Assembly (NCBI GenBank): GCA_035578175.1
Contig: JAQMRL010000011.1
Location: 2,119,501 to 2,183,500 of the forward strand
Direction: 5' to 3'
Length of the DNA: 64,000 bases
DNA from: Catonia carolina
Lineage: Eukaryota; Arthropoda; Insecta; Hemiptera; Achilidae
Shown: in pieces, positions 11,663-22,263 of the stretch
Layout of the letters: each line of letters starts with the position of its first letter
How positions within the stretch are numbered: the stretch's first letter is position 1
The notes under the pieces: generated by a model
Database searches by the model: none
Told to the model about the DNA's origin: nothing
Seen by the model: the letters and a program-made list of their open reading frames with translations, nothing else
Position numbers and translations under genes: made by a program

Positions 11663-11945
11663 GTTATATGACTGAACTACTTTTAGGAACAGAAGAGGTA
11701 GAAGTGTAAAAGATACTACTAAGAGTTATCTCTTCTGAGAGTAAAGAATTTTGCTATACAACTAGACCCTGCGGTGGATAAAGTGAAGGTGTAATTTTCA
11801 AGGTGGAAAGTAGGTGCTTTTCGGAAGGCATGCTGATAAGCATACATTTTCATCACAATGAGGAAGGAAACAGTAAACCTCCTCACTCTTCGGTTTTACC
11901 TGTAAAGGTTCAAACCAGCCTTCGGCTGTTGACCTAAACAACAAA

Positions 11946-12696
11946 ATATAAAATTATATAATCCATTTATGAAACGGTTCCAGTTGGGCCTCACTGTTTA
12001 TTGGTGAGCTCCTTAAGTTTTGAAACGCATTTCATCTCATCTCATCCTGTTGTTTTATAAACTTGTGAACTTTACTAATAAAACGTAAAAAAGTATAAGT
12101 TTTAATCATATCCTGCCTTCATCTTAGCTCCACACGGAAATAAAATATTACATAAAAAATTATAAACAAATTAGTAAAAATTATGTGGTAAAATTTGACA
12201 ACAAATTTTAGATTAGAAATCACATTACATTCAAGGTTACAATGTATATAATTGACCATTACATTAATTTTGCAATCAGCAATAATATTAATAATAATAA
12301 TAATATTGCAGATTTTATGTTTTTCAAAAATCATACCTTTATTTCACTTCATTGTTATTAAAACGTATCATACGAGTATTTTATAATGATTACTTACAAT
12401 AATAATCTAACATAATTACATACCACAGTAATTCTTATGCGACATTGAGTTAATTAACTGAAGTACCTTATATGTTAGAAATCCAATTAGTGTATGTAAT
12501 ATGAGCATTCAAGAATTACTTAAACATTAATAACATTAGTATATTCCTATTCTTATTAATTCTTTAGTTCTGCACTTTGATACACAATGATTCGAGGACT
12601 ACATTTTTGTTATAGTGTCTAGAAAGGTAATGATTTGTCAATAAAAAATGAGAAGCTAATAAGCAGTACCTACTCAATAAACATTTAGATATTTTG
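11946..12696. other. A+T-rich spacer
   Basis: Short AT-rich frames only, such as 12119-12334 on the minus strand. No recognised repeat. Confidence 0.5.
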
Positions 12697-12724
12697 TCAT
12701 CATCATCACCCGTCATGGTTTAGG

Positions 12725-13798
12725 CTATTGAGCCTGTTCCGGTTTCCACCTCTTCCTCGGTCGACCCACATCCTTTCTACCATCTGGTTTGGACATCCAG
12801 GCTTGAAGTGGCAAACGGTTGTGTGGCATTCGGAGCAGGTGATCAGTCCATCTTTTTCTATATTGCTTGATCACATTCACAAGTGGCTGTACAGTGCATT
12901 CTTCTCTTATCACTTCGCTTCTAATGTGATCCAGCCTTGTGTATCCCTGAATGTGTCTCAAGAACCTCATCTCTGAAGCTTGTATGCGCGAGTCGTCTCT
13001 CTTTGTTGTGGTCCATACCTCGCTTCCATATGTAACTAGTAGAATCGCCATTGTCTTATAAAATTTCAACTCTGTTTCTTTTCTGGCTTTTCCCTTCAAT
13101 GTACGATGTATGGTTCCACATATCGCATTTAATTTATTCAGCTTCAGAGGTATGTCACTCTCACAATCGAAGGATACATTGCAACCTAGATATTTGAAAC
13201 TACTCACCTGCTCCATAATCATATTATCTAACACAATTTTCGATCGCACTGGCCATTTGCCATGGAATGCCATTACTTTGGATTTTTGGGTCGAAATTTT
13301 CATTTTGAATTCTTTACTTAGATTCTGGAGTTTATAGACTGCTGTTTGAAGCTTATCTTCACTGTCTTGAATTATAACGGTGTCGTCGACAAACATGAGT
13401 GAGTTGAGGGAAACGCCTTGTCCAATATTTACACCTGTGTCAACCTTTTGGCGCCAAACGGTCATCAGCTCGTCAATATATATATTAAATAATGTAGGTG
13501 ATATGGGACATCCCTGTCTGACTCCTTTATTTACATACAACTCTCTCACATCTTTTCCATCTGAACTAATCAGCACCGATGTTTTATAATATAAACTATT
13601 GATAGCAGTCACAATATGCCTTGGGTAGCTTTTCTTCAACATAATTTCCCACAGTAAGGACCTGTCGACGTTGTCAAATGCCTTTTCCCAGTCAATAAAA
13701 GCCAGATGAGTTGGACAATTGTATTCTCGACGTCTTTCTATTAGAATTTTCAATGTGAAAATCGCATCTATACAAGACCGTCCCTTCCGGAAGCCCAT
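12725..13798 (-). pseudogene. LINE reverse transcriptase, palm to C-terminus
   Basis: The 357-codon frame begins in the motif GFRKGRSCID. Reverse transcriptase blocks appear in order: FIDWEKAFD (residues 34-42, first catalytic Asp), GVRQGCPISPTLF (92-104) and FVDD (136-139, the catalytic pair, with Val where Ala is usual). Then come the 'KSKVMAF' and 'YLG' blocks and the C-terminal 'GSEVWTT' and 'GRPRKRW' motifs typical of RTE-like LINEs. It is still open to its stop, so decay is modest. The upstream part of the same protein lies in another frame at 13813-14268. Clade assignment is by motif memory, not alignment. Confidence 0.85.
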
Positions 13799-13812
13799 CT
13801 GGTTCTCTGATA

Positions 13813-14268
13813 TCAGGCATCTGTTATAAGCTGAAGTCGTCTATTTATTAGAGAGGCGAATAATTTGTAAGCAGTATCCAAAATGCTGATTCCTCTATAA
13901 TTTTTAGGGTCAGACCTACTGCCTTTTTTGTAGAGAGAGACTACTCTTGATTTTGTCCATGATTCTGGCACTTTATGAGTCTTCCAGCAAGTATTGTACA
14001 AATGTAATAATCTGAGATGAAGCGCAAAGCCCCCATATTTTATCAACTCCATATTTATACTATCAGGTCCTGGACACTTACGATTTTTGGCAGCATTCAT
14101 CACACTGTGTAGCTCTTCTGTTGTTAAATTATCCACACAACAATGCTGACACCACTCCAACTCGGCCTCTACCATATCTTCTTCATACCAGAGTTCTTTG
14201 TAGTGTTTCACCCATTCTGGTATGGAAACACAATTTATTTGAGCAGTGTCTTTGTTTTGTTGATTCAT
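13813..14268 (-). pseudogene. LINE reverse transcriptase, N-terminal part
   Basis: This frame carries the pre-palm blocks 'KCPGPDSINMELIK', 'PESWTKSRVVSLYKKGSR' and 'PKNYRGISILDTAYKLFASL', then ends with LQLITDA and a stop. A one-base shift around 13805-13812 would continue directly into LISENQMGFRKG of the next frame. The break is therefore a single indel rather than two genes. No endonuclease domain precedes it. Confidence 0.85.
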
Positions 14269-14344
14269 GGCTCTTATGAATTTATAAGCTATTTCCTGCC
14301 TGCCAAATAGATATTTTGTTATTAATATAATTTAGTATTGACGT

Positions 14345-14471
14345 CTATGCCAGGGTCCCGGGTTCGATTCCCGGTCAGGTCTGGCATTTTTTCATCACTC
14401 ACCTTCATGTAACATCCGTCTGCATTAGCAGCAATTGCAAAACAGTCAGACGTAAAACCAAAAAAAAAAAA
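14345..14471 (+). repeat. SINE A, 5'-truncated copy
   Basis: Begins inside the head, just before the B-box GGTTCGATTCC, then has 'ggtcaggtctggcattttt', 'gtctgcattagcagcaattg' and 'cagacgtaaaaccaaaaaaa'. It ends in a 12-base A-run. The A-box is absent. Both the GC-rich B-box region and the tail agree closely with the complete copy at 50341-50511. Confidence 0.85.
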
Positions 14472-14509
14472 TTGTGTTAGACGTTTAGACATTTTTATTT
14501 GCGTAGAAA

Positions 14510-14690
14510 AAATCTATGGAGCCTTCTTCCGTGGTTGTCTTCTTTTATTGGAGGAAAAGTACCAGTCTCGTAGGTTGTAGTCATATCAATCCATTCTAAC
14601 TCTTTGTACATCTGATGTAAAACTTTCTGATTCACACCCTCCCCATCCAAGATATCCCTAACGAGGTATGATCAAAAAATATGGCGAATA
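14510..14690 (-). other. Unidentified open frame, possible element remnant
   Basis: On the minus strand about 55 codons are open, containing 'DILDGEGVNQKVLHQMYKEL' and 'PIKEDNHGRRLHRFF'. The composition looks protein-like rather than AT noise, but I cannot name a family and no start codon or partner frame is evident. It could be an ancient transposon gene piece. Confidence 0.25.
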
Positions 14691-14726
14691 ATTTTATTAC
14701 AAACGAAGTAATAACCTTACATAGAA

Positions 14727-15030
14727 TTAATCTGTCAAAATAACTAAAAAACGTTTTGTAGTTAAAATATTTAAATTTTTAACACACCTATAAATTTTGT
14801 AAGAACTATCAGTCTTGTTCAGTACTCTTTCTTTCTGGCAGATCTTCTTTGCCTTTCTGCTTCCGAAAAAAATCACTTTTCTGCTTCTTCTTTTATCTAC
14901 TTTTACTTGGAATCTAATATTTTTATCTTTTAATAGTTTCAGCTGTTCAGTTTTATTTTCTAGATCTTTGAAAGTGATGCCTAATTCTTCCATATCTTTC
15001 TTGATTTCTCTTAACCACATTACTTCTGTC
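14727..15030 (-). pseudogene. LINE G C-terminus, distal part
   Basis: The frame begins MWLREIKKDMEELGIT and continues with 'LKDKNIRFQVKVDKRRSRK', a lysine/arginine-rich tail seen at the very C-terminus of some insect LINE polyproteins. It continues the protein whose preceding part lies at 15826-16120. The Jockey fragment between them explains the gap. Confidence 0.65.
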
Positions 15031-15825
15031 TTTTTTTACACTTTTAATTGAAATTTAGTATCTGTTATTATATTAATACGACAATTTCTAAATGTGAAGC
15101 TAATGTTCCAAAACTTGATTTACGTGAAGGAGCGTACAGTCATCACCACAGTCTTACAGTTGGCCAAGAAGATCTCTTGGCCAGAGGCGCTTCAAACGTC
15201 TGCGCTGAGCACCCGGTATCGCCCTAGTGTACATGTTTTGTATGAGAGGGTTGTCATGTAATTCAAATTTGTCATGCATCGTCTTGTATAGTTGTTTCGC
15301 GACATCAATTATGTATGGGATTTGTAAGTCTTTGTGCAACATTGAGTTTGTGATGTAAAAGGGGCATTGCGTTATCGTTCGTAGAATCTTGTTCTGAATT
15401 GCTAGTATACGTTTCATGTGTGAAGGTTTAGCAGATCCCCAAAGTTGAACTCCATATGTCCAGTTTGGTCTAAAGACTGTCTTGTAGATTTTTAATTTGT
15501 GTGACATGTTTAATTTAGAACGTCTATCGAGTCAGCGTTTCACTTGATAGAAGCGTGTTTTGAGTTTGTATCGTGTGTGTATAACATGTGCGTTCCATGT
15601 AAGTTTTCTGTCTAAGTGTAAGCCATAGCGTGTTTGAGTAGTGTAAGGCAGCGGAATATTATTAATGTAAATGGTTGGGCAGTTTTGTCCTCTAAGAGTA
15701 AACTTCATTTGTTGCGATTTGTTTTCATTAATTTTAACTTTCCAAATTTTAAGCCATGACTCTATCAGTTGTAAATGGTTTTGTGTCTTCCGAGTTGCAA
15801 TTACAGTCTTTTTATTTTTCATTTG
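15031..15825 (-). mobile_element. Jockey-clade LINE 3' fragment, inserted in LINE G
   Basis: On the minus strand the element ends in A7 (T-run at 15031-15037), as expected of a poly(A)-tailed LINE. It contains the C-terminal half of a Jockey-type ORF2. Its upstream end is around 15825, so it is strongly 5'-truncated. 'AAAAAGAC' occurs near both junctions and could be a remnant target duplication, but the match is short. Confidence 0.8.
15154..15822 (-). pseudogene. Jockey ORF2 reverse transcriptase C-terminal region
   Basis: Two frames are collinear with Jockey-clade proteins. The first (15822 to 15532) reads 'LQLIESWLKIWKVKINENKS' through 'YGLHLDRKLTWNAHV', where functional elements have 'YLGLHLDxRLTW'. 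The second (15507 to 15154) reads 'KLKIYKTVFRPNWTYGVQLW' and 'HKDLQIPYI', the usual C-terminal domain. A frameshift lies between them near 15510-15535. The catalytic reverse transcriptase core is not present. Confidence 0.85.
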
Positions 15826-16120
15826 TTTTTCTCTGGTAGAGTTTTCTGACTATTTGGTTTGTGATCCTATCTTTGGGTGTTCTGATTATATATCCAAAGA
15901 AGTATATTCTCTTTTTCCTCATTGTATCTATTACCGATTCGGTCTCCTGGTAGACCTGTTCATTTAGTAGTAACCTCCACTCTCCATCTACTTGGTGTCT
16001 ATTTCCGATGCAGATCCTAAGGATCCTCCTTTCAAGTTTTTGGATTTTATCTATTCTGTTTTCCTGGTTTAATTTGAATAGAGTTTAGCACCTATACGTT
16101 ATCTTTGGTTGTACGACCGT
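15826..16120 (-). pseudogene. LINE G C-terminus, proximal part
   Basis: A minus-strand frame contains 'INRIDKIQKLERRILRICIG', 'EWRLLLNEQVYQETESV', 'MRKKRIYFFGYIIRTPKDR' and 'QIVRKLYQRKTN'. This is the 'RRxLxxxGHLxRM'-type region after the reverse transcriptase in several insect LINEs. The protein resumes at about 15045 beyond the Jockey insertion. Confidence 0.7.
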
Positions 16121-17279
16121 TTTGTAGTGTTTTTATAATATTGTATTTATTATAAAATAAAATAGGTTATTAATTATATTATCTAATTTTCTTCGATTGA
16201 ACAGAATTTTCGCTGTCAAAACTAGTAATTGAAAATCTAAATGAGATTCCAAACATTTAATCTATGTATTATAATAATCCTACATATAAATTAATAATCT
16301 TCTAAATTCAGTTTAAACCTAAATGAATGAAAACATAATAATGTAATGAGATTATACAAAAATGTCCCGCGGTTTAAATTCAAATACCAGGTGGAACATA
16401 TACTGCTATTAAAAGCTTATGTTGTAAATAAAGGTTTAAAAATAAAATTGTGTATTTATTAACCCACTCCATTAAAAACTTGCAACTTTTAATGTCTCTG
16501 TGGGAGGGGCCGCGTGACCACCAATACAATATTTACGTATTTCATAAAAGAAACCATTGTAGACACATGCGACTACCTGCTGATAACATAATAATTAATC
16601 TCCTTCACTGAGAAACTTCAATCCCTCCCGGTTATTTTTTTTATTTCACCCTGCATGGGGGCAGAGGGCTTTTTGTTTATCCACGCGCGGTTTTATCAGC
16701 GTTCAGAATGACAGCATACAAATGATGTCGACTACGTTCGTTCGCCACGTCAGTCTGCATTTTTAGCAAATATTGGACCATTACGCGCCCTGTTGTCACC
16801 TCCCGGGTGTTTGTTGTATATTGTTACTTTTTAAACGACTTTTCAAATAAAAAAACATCTCGCTCGCTCGCTCCCATTGCTGTCAGTAAAGCTTTTCAAA
16901 TAAACAATGCTCAATGCCTAAAAAACAAAACCTACTAATTGTCAGTTGTTTTAATTTTTCAACGCTGTCATTATTATCTTTTCAAAATATAAATAGCAAG
17001 TTAATCATTTGTTTATTGTAGAATACACCTTTATTAAAATATAATTTTAAACATTTTTTTAATTTTCGGCGATATAAATTTTTATTTTTCTAATATTAAA
17101 AAATTTGATATTTATTTAGTTAAATGAATAACTCCATGCAATTTTGCTTTCTTCAGAAATAAACTCATTGATTACTAGTGATTACCTGCATAGATCTCAC
17201 GTTTGGAGCATTAGTATCATTATTTAATTAGATTATTAAATTCAATGATAGATTTTATGATAGAGTTTCGTACGTAATA
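16121..17279. other. Spacer with a slightly G+C-richer patch
   Basis: Mostly AT-rich. The 16490-16880 stretch is less so and has several CpG sites and a short 'ctcgctcgctcgctc' run. I found no exon or repeat in it; a regulatory or unclassified repeat role is possible but unsupported. Confidence 0.4.
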
Positions 17280-17910
17280 TCAAAATCGGTTAACCGGAAG
17301 TTACAGTTAATTCATGTAACCTACATTTTTCTCTTTTTTGCGATTTTCTCAAAAACGCAATTTGTTTTAAATTGCCTCAATTACTAGTCTTTTTGCTTTA
17401 CAAGGTAGGATAACTGCCGGGTATGCTAAAATTCTTGGGAGAGTTGTGCTTTCGTAGTAGAAAAAAATTTCTTTCCAGCCTTAATATACATTTTAGAGCA
17501 AAAGCGTATACAATAAAAGTTGTAGAAAATTAAAAACAATACTACTTTTTTGCAAACATTTTTTTACAACGCTTAGTTTGGCGTCAATTAGTTATTTTCT
17601 GTATTTTGCTCATTAAACTATAACATTATTTTTTAATTGCTGCCTTAATTATGCATTTAAGTTGTAGAAAATTACAAACACTATTACTTTTATTGCAAAC
17701 ATTTTTTTTACAACGCTTGGTTTCGTCAACTAGTGATTTTCTGTATTCTGCTCATTAAAATCGATAGTTTTTTTTAAATTGCTGCCTTAGTTATGCATTT
17801 TTCGATAGTGTGTATAAATATAATAAAAGTTATAGGAAATTAAAAAATCTACAATTTTTATTTTTCTTAACAACCTAGTTTGCATCAATTAGTGGTTTTC
17901 TGAGTTTAAG
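17280..17910 (+). repeat. Repeat with ~142-168 bp tandem units
   Basis: The left part (17280-17360) matches the 'aaatcggttaaccggaagtt' and 'ttctcaaaaacg' blocks of the 7.1 kb repeat. From 17519 a unit starting 'gttgtagaaaatta' and including 'tttttttacaacgct' and 'gctgccttaRttatgcattt' occurs twice, with the second copy at 17662. A third, partial unit starts at about 17829. A related fragment lies near 37270-37340. No coding capacity. Confidence 0.65.
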
Positions 17911-18234
17911 CCACGCAGAGGTATATTTGCGTTTATTAACACATATTTTTTTCTTTTTTTTGTCATCGGGAACTGTACAGTATTGACAACTACCCAAGTT
18001 AATTGCTCCTTCTCGCTGTATTTTTGATGTAGATTAGGCTTGAGTTTGAACAGGGACCCCAGTAGAATCTGTTCTCGAATTGCTGTCAGCTGGTCACCAT
18101 ACAAAGTGATACTTAACAAATAATAGCAAATTTCTACCAGCTAACTGATTGGGCTGCCCCAAAGTCCTGCTTATGGTTAAAATTAAGTTATGTTTTTAAT
18201 TTTACGTTGTTTACTCATGATTAAATATATTTTT

Positions 18235-18410
18235 CTTTTAATCATCAGTCTATCGACTGGTTTGATGCAGTTCTCCAAGCTGTTATCCAAGCTGATATCT
18301 TGCACAAGTCGTTTCATATCTACATACCTCCTACAATCTACATCTTCTGTAATTTCCTTTAAATATTCTAAGCTTTGCCTCCGCCTACAATTCACTCCCT
18401 CATAAAAAAT
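18235..18410 (-). pseudogene. LINE H 3' terminal fragment
   Basis: The minus-strand frame reads 'RRRQSLEYLKEITEDVDCRR' then 'YVDMKRLVQD', followed by 'NCIKPVDRLM'. This corresponds to the last ~60 codons of the LINE at 50690-51345 ('YLKQITKDVSCRYVDK', 'CIKPAARL'). Only the 3' end of the element is present, as expected from 5' truncation. Confidence 0.75.
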
Positions 18411-19079
18411 ATATCATATTTATATTGTTCATCATTTACATTGGAAAGATAAAGTCATGTGAGTGTTTAACATCATATTTTACGTTAAGGTTTACTGTGT
18501 TTAATCTTTTATGATTAAATCGTCCCCATCATATTGTATATCATTCAACTGACCCTTAATTACTAGTACAATATTTATTCAATTGATCAATCCAGTCACA
18601 AAGAGAGTTGCTAGTGGTCATACATTTCCTACTGTAACCATAGGAGGTTACATCAGATCAATGAATTAATTTTTTGTTGAAATTAATTATCATATCACAT
18701 GTAGCTCTAAGTGTTTTGTGCAAATATCTCCACCTGGATACTAGAATTTTCACGACAGGATACTTTTATAAGAACAATCTTACTATTAAACTGTTCTATT
18801 GTTATTTTTGTTACCATTGTTAATAAACTGTTTCATTGTTTAGCAATTAATTGTTAATAAAGTTTTTGTTTGATCATAAAAATAATCTCTTTTTGTTGTT
18901 AGTACGTGCTGCCATCGTTTATTTTAATACCTTCATTCATATTCATATGACATATTTTGTCTCTATAATTAAACTATGAAACTTCATGTTGAATTGAGTG
19001 CATGCTCATGCAGAGAAAAGATATGCCCTGTAAGTTATTTTTGCAAAAGTATTTCCTAAATGCATTAAGTTATTTATCT
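18411..19079. other. A+T-rich spacer
   Basis: No gene or known repeat recognised. Confidence 0.5.
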
Positions 19080-19560
19080 ATATCTATACTAATATTATAA
19101 AGACAAAGCGTGTTTTTTGTGCAGGCTTATTTCCAAAACTACTGAATGGATTTTCATGAAATTTTGACAGCATATTCATAATTACATTCACAACATTTTA
19201 TTTTTAAATTTTCAAAAATGATAACCCTAAGGGCCCTATTGAAGATTTTCATTAATATGTATTTGTGTGTGTACATGTGAGTACGTATTGCTGTTGACGT
19301 AGATAAAAGGGTTTGATGACGGTCAGAAACGTACGCGGGGGAAATTATCAAAACGTAGTTTTGCGTGTGTGTACTATTGTTAAAGACAGTACATACGTAG
19401 AAAGACTGCCGAGATATAAAGACTGCCAAGAGACGTATATAAAGACTGAGAGACGTATATAAAGAGAACTTATATAAAGACTGTCGAGAGACGTACGTGG
19501 GGGAATTTATCAAAACCTTTTTATGTGTACGTTGGAGTATACAGTCGATTCAGCAGCAAT
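19080..19560 (+). repeat. Possible Helitron-type interspersed repeat
   Basis: Starts with 'atctatactaatattataaa', followed by 'actactgaatggattttcatgaaattt'-like text. This opening is common in non-autonomous Helitron-related repeats of insects. Further right, 'gagacgtatataaagac' repeats irregularly several times (19390-19500). Neither end of a Helitron (5' TC, 3' hairpin plus CTRR) could be confirmed. Confidence 0.4.
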
Positions 19561-19587
19561 AGAATTTCTGTTACATATTTATTTTAA

Positions 19588-20070
19588 ACCCACCGGGTTG
19601 GTCTAAGGGTAACGTCGTCCTCGCTAGTCAGCTGTTTAACAGCTGATTTCCGGAGACGAAGGTTCCTGGTTCAAATCCGAGTAAAGGTAGTTACTTTTAT
19701 ACGGATTTGAATATTAGAGAGTGGTTACCGGTGTACTTGATGGTTGGGTTTCAATTAACCATACTATCTCAGGAATGGTTGACCTTTTTTTTGGTTTTAC
19801 GTCTGACTTTTGCAATTTCTTCATGCAGACGGTTGATATTGATGATAATGAAAATGAGTGATGGAAAAATGCTAGACCTGACCGGAAATCAAACACGGGG
19901 GACCCTAGCGTAGAAGCCAGTTGCGCTAACCACTACGCCAACGAGTTGTGCAAGACTACAACTCATTTACACGTCATACATATCATCCACATCTCAATGG
20001 GCCATGGGGTTGCTTATTGTTCTAAATTGAACAGATTGTAACGTATACACATTTGGAATAGAAAAATTTT
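19588..20070 (+). repeat. SINE B (tRNA-derived), interrupted by SINE A
   Basis: The head has 'ccaccgggttggtctaaggg' (A-box region) and GGTTCAAATCC at 19668-19678 (B-box). A near-palindromic 'cagctgtttaacagctg' lies between them. The body continues to 'tctcaggaatggttg', is broken by a SINE A in opposite orientation, and resumes at 'tgcaagactacaac' through 'catggggttgcttattgttc' to 'gaacagattgtaacg'. The complete reference copy is at 61061-61386 on the minus strand. About ten bases of SINE B are missing at the junction, so no clean target duplication is seen. Confidence 0.85.
19784..19946 (-). repeat. SINE A nested in SINE B
   Basis: Minus strand: A-box TGGCGTAGTGG, then a B-box-like GTTTGATTTCC and the tail 'gtctgcat…aattgcaaaagtcagacg' ending in an A-run (T-run at 19784-19792). 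It is inserted in the SINE B body, so SINE A was active later at this site. Confidence 0.85.
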
Positions 20071-20194
20071 TTTAATATTTATTTAAAAAAATTGATTACA
20101 CATGTTTCGCGTGCGAAGCCGCTGGCCATGCTAGTGTTAATATATTTTGGAATATGTTAATTGATTTTATAAATTATCAATGTTTCAATATTTA

Positions 20195-20404
20195 CTCTCT
20201 CTTTGCCCTATATGGAATATATAAGAAAGAAAAGAATTGTTTTCATGTGGATTTTTCGAAATCGAGTTTTCACCGGATATAGGCTACATGTTTTCAGGCC
20301 CCCTGAATCCAATGACATGTTTTTAGCGATTGGTCTGTGTGTCGGTGTGTGAACAAAATATTCAAGAACGGAATATAGTACGAAGTTGAAACTTAGAACT
20401 TTTT
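20195..20404 (+). repeat. Interspersed repeat E, copy 3
   Basis: Carries 'ggatttttcgaaatcgag', 'ttttcaccggata', 'ccccctgaatcc', 'gcgattggtctgtgtg' and then 'caagaacggaatatagtacg'. Here the simple-sequence part is short, while the 24.1 kb copy has about 100 bases of it. Confidence 0.75.
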
Positions 20405-20719
20405 TTGCCATCGTTTCCAGGAGTAGATCTAATAGAGCTTCATCCAGTAGTTAGGCATCCACTCATAGCTCCCCCAGTGTCTACAATGTTAGCATGCAAC
20501 CCACTGAGCTTAGGAGTTTCTTTACGGATGGTCCATCTAACATGCGTGGAGTTGCAACTGGTGATCAGGATTTTTGAGGCATTATAGACATTACAGTGCG
20601 ATATGAACAGGAAAAATTATTAGAAGTAGAAGCGGAGGAGAAAATTAAGAAATATGGGTCCATCTCTAATGAAATGTGTCGGGTATTCGATTGCACCATG
20701 CTGCGCTGTGCCCCTTGAG
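20405..20719 (+). pseudogene. LINE polyprotein fragment (possibly R2-like)
   Basis: The first frame (20405-20587) starts MPSFPGVDLIELHPVVRHPL. After a frame change a second (about 20580-20719) reads 'GIIDITVRYEQEKLLEVEAE' then 'EKIKKYGSISNEMCRVFDC'. A 'DxTVRYE' block followed by a helical Glu/Lys stretch is found near the C-terminal endonuclease region of R2-like LINEs. I rate that assignment as tentative. No catalytic motif is visible. Confidence 0.45.
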
Positions 20720-21782
20720 TATATTTTGTAACATTAATTCTTTGAAGTTACAAGTAACCTTTTCCTAATCTCGTCTACGACAAAGTTTATGATTATTAAT
20801 TATTATTATAAGTTTCCGCATGAATTTATACAAGATTATATCAAAAAAAAATTTATAACCCTATATTTTATACCATGACTTTTTCTAAACATATGGTTAC
20901 TACAAATTCAATGACAATTTTCTTTTTATAAACAAGAATACCATCTGTTATTCATAAGGAAGGAAAATAGTATGTACTTAGATGACATAAAAAAGAAAAT
21001 TATAGTTTTTCTAATGATATATTTGTTATTTCCATTAGAAAATACAATATATCATACGCTACTGATATGTAACAAAAAAGTCACTTTTTTATACTTTTCT
21101 TTTGTAATGATACAGTTAAAACGCATCTGTTACATTTAAAAATCAAAGGTGACATTGACACGCAATATCATTTAACTTTTTTATTTTATTTATAAATCAA
21201 AAAAATTATTGCTTTCTATTGTTAATTACCGCACCTTATAAACTAGTATATAAAATTAGAAACATTTTAAAAGTCACAGGTGTGTCATTGTTTCTACGTC
21301 ATGGTTCAGCTAACTTTAATTAGCTTCTGACCCACTCAAATCACCTGCTACAATAAATCGTAAACATATTCTATTGTTTATTAAACACAAAAATAATATG
21401 ACATTACTGACATATGTCAAAAATATTATTTTTATAATAACAATGCTATAGGGAATCATAAAATCTTCACCAAAATACTTCTACGAATGAAAAATAAATT
21501 TAATATTAGTTATTAAATAATTTATTCAAAATTTTTACGCACGTAGAATCATTAATCATTATCACTTTGATCACGGATGTTTCACTGAGAATTCTTAATA
21601 ATCAAAAAGTGTTGCTATTCTACTATTCTGTATCTTGATTGGTGAAATTCAACTAATGACTAAATATAAATTTTCATAAACATAATTTCTTTGTACTTCA
21701 GTTTGAAAATAATAAATAACTGAAAGTGGAAATTTGATCAGAAAATTTTTAATTAGTGTTTCAAACATTTGTTTGAAAAATT
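20720..21782. other. A+T-rich spacer
   Basis: No gene or repeat recognised. Confidence 0.55.
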
Positions 21783-22261
21783 GTGATAGATGATGTTGTG
21801 CTCGAACAAGTATCACAATTAAATTATTTAGTTTGTGATATCGGGTTTTATCAAGATTTGGAAATAGAGCAGAAAGTTGGCAAGTTCCAAACAGTGTGCG
21901 GTAATATTACCAGAACTCTAGGCAGGAAAGCAAGAAAAGAAACTCAGATAAAATTTTACAAGATGATATCTGCCCTACTCCTATTCTGTGGAAGGGAGTC
22001 GTGGATTAGTACCAGACCACAGGAGAGTAGAGTACAGGCTGTAGAGATGCGATTTCTGCGAAGAACAAAGGGTAGGGACCAACTAAGAAATGAGGACATA
22101 AGAACGGAACTGGATGTTTACAACCTGAATAAGAAGATTGCACAATATCAAAATCGATGGAGGGAACACGTAGAGAGAATGCCTGAGGGATTCCCCTCAA
22201 TATTTTGCAATACAGACCGGTGGGGAGGAGAGATGTTGGGAGGCCACGCAAAAGATGGCAA
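21783..22261 (+). pseudogene. RTE-like LINE C-terminal fragment, left part
   Basis: The frame reads 'VLEQVSQLNYLVCDIGF', then 'GKARKET'-like 'RKARKETQIKFYKMISALL' and 'RWREHVERMP'. This is collinear with the 12.7 kb LINE protein from its 'LEQVSSFKYLG' block onward. A frameshift near 22200 moves the ending 'GRRDVGRPRKRW' into a second frame (22205 onward). The catalytic reverse transcriptase blocks are absent. The element is cut by a Tigger-like insertion at 22262. Confidence 0.8.
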
Positions 22262-22263
22262 TA

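Larger units (their letters stand above)
10605..11945 (-). repeat. Interspersed repeat D, split by a mariner-like element
   Basis: The left piece (10605-10708) runs from 'cccataacgggcag' to 'cacatagtcagccaattata'. The right piece (from about 11665) resumes with 'tatgactgaa' and runs to 'ggctgttgacctaaacaac'. Joined in order they match the uninterrupted D copies, where 'gtcagccaattaaatggctg' spans the junction (for example 23.9 kb, reverse strand). This fixes both the insertion point and the relative age: D was here before the transposon. Confidence 0.85.
12697..14300 (-). mobile_element. RTE-like LINE, 5'-truncated
   Basis: A non-LTR retrotransposon on the minus strand. It ends at its 3' side in a short ATG/GAT trinucleotide run (12697-12710), a tail type typical of RTE-clade elements rather than poly(A). 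The endonuclease domain expected upstream is missing, so the copy is 5'-truncated near 14300. Coding remains are two consecutive frames (see the two pseudogene entries). A truncated SINE A lies just upstream. Confidence 0.85.

Noticed and set aside
12728..13589. Plus-strand frames of 69-82 codons
   Set aside because: Antisense shadows of the LINE reverse transcriptase on the minus strand.
16490..16880. Promoter or CpG-island-like patch
   Set aside because: Only mildly G+C-richer, with no convincing TATA/initiator arrangement or adjacent exon.
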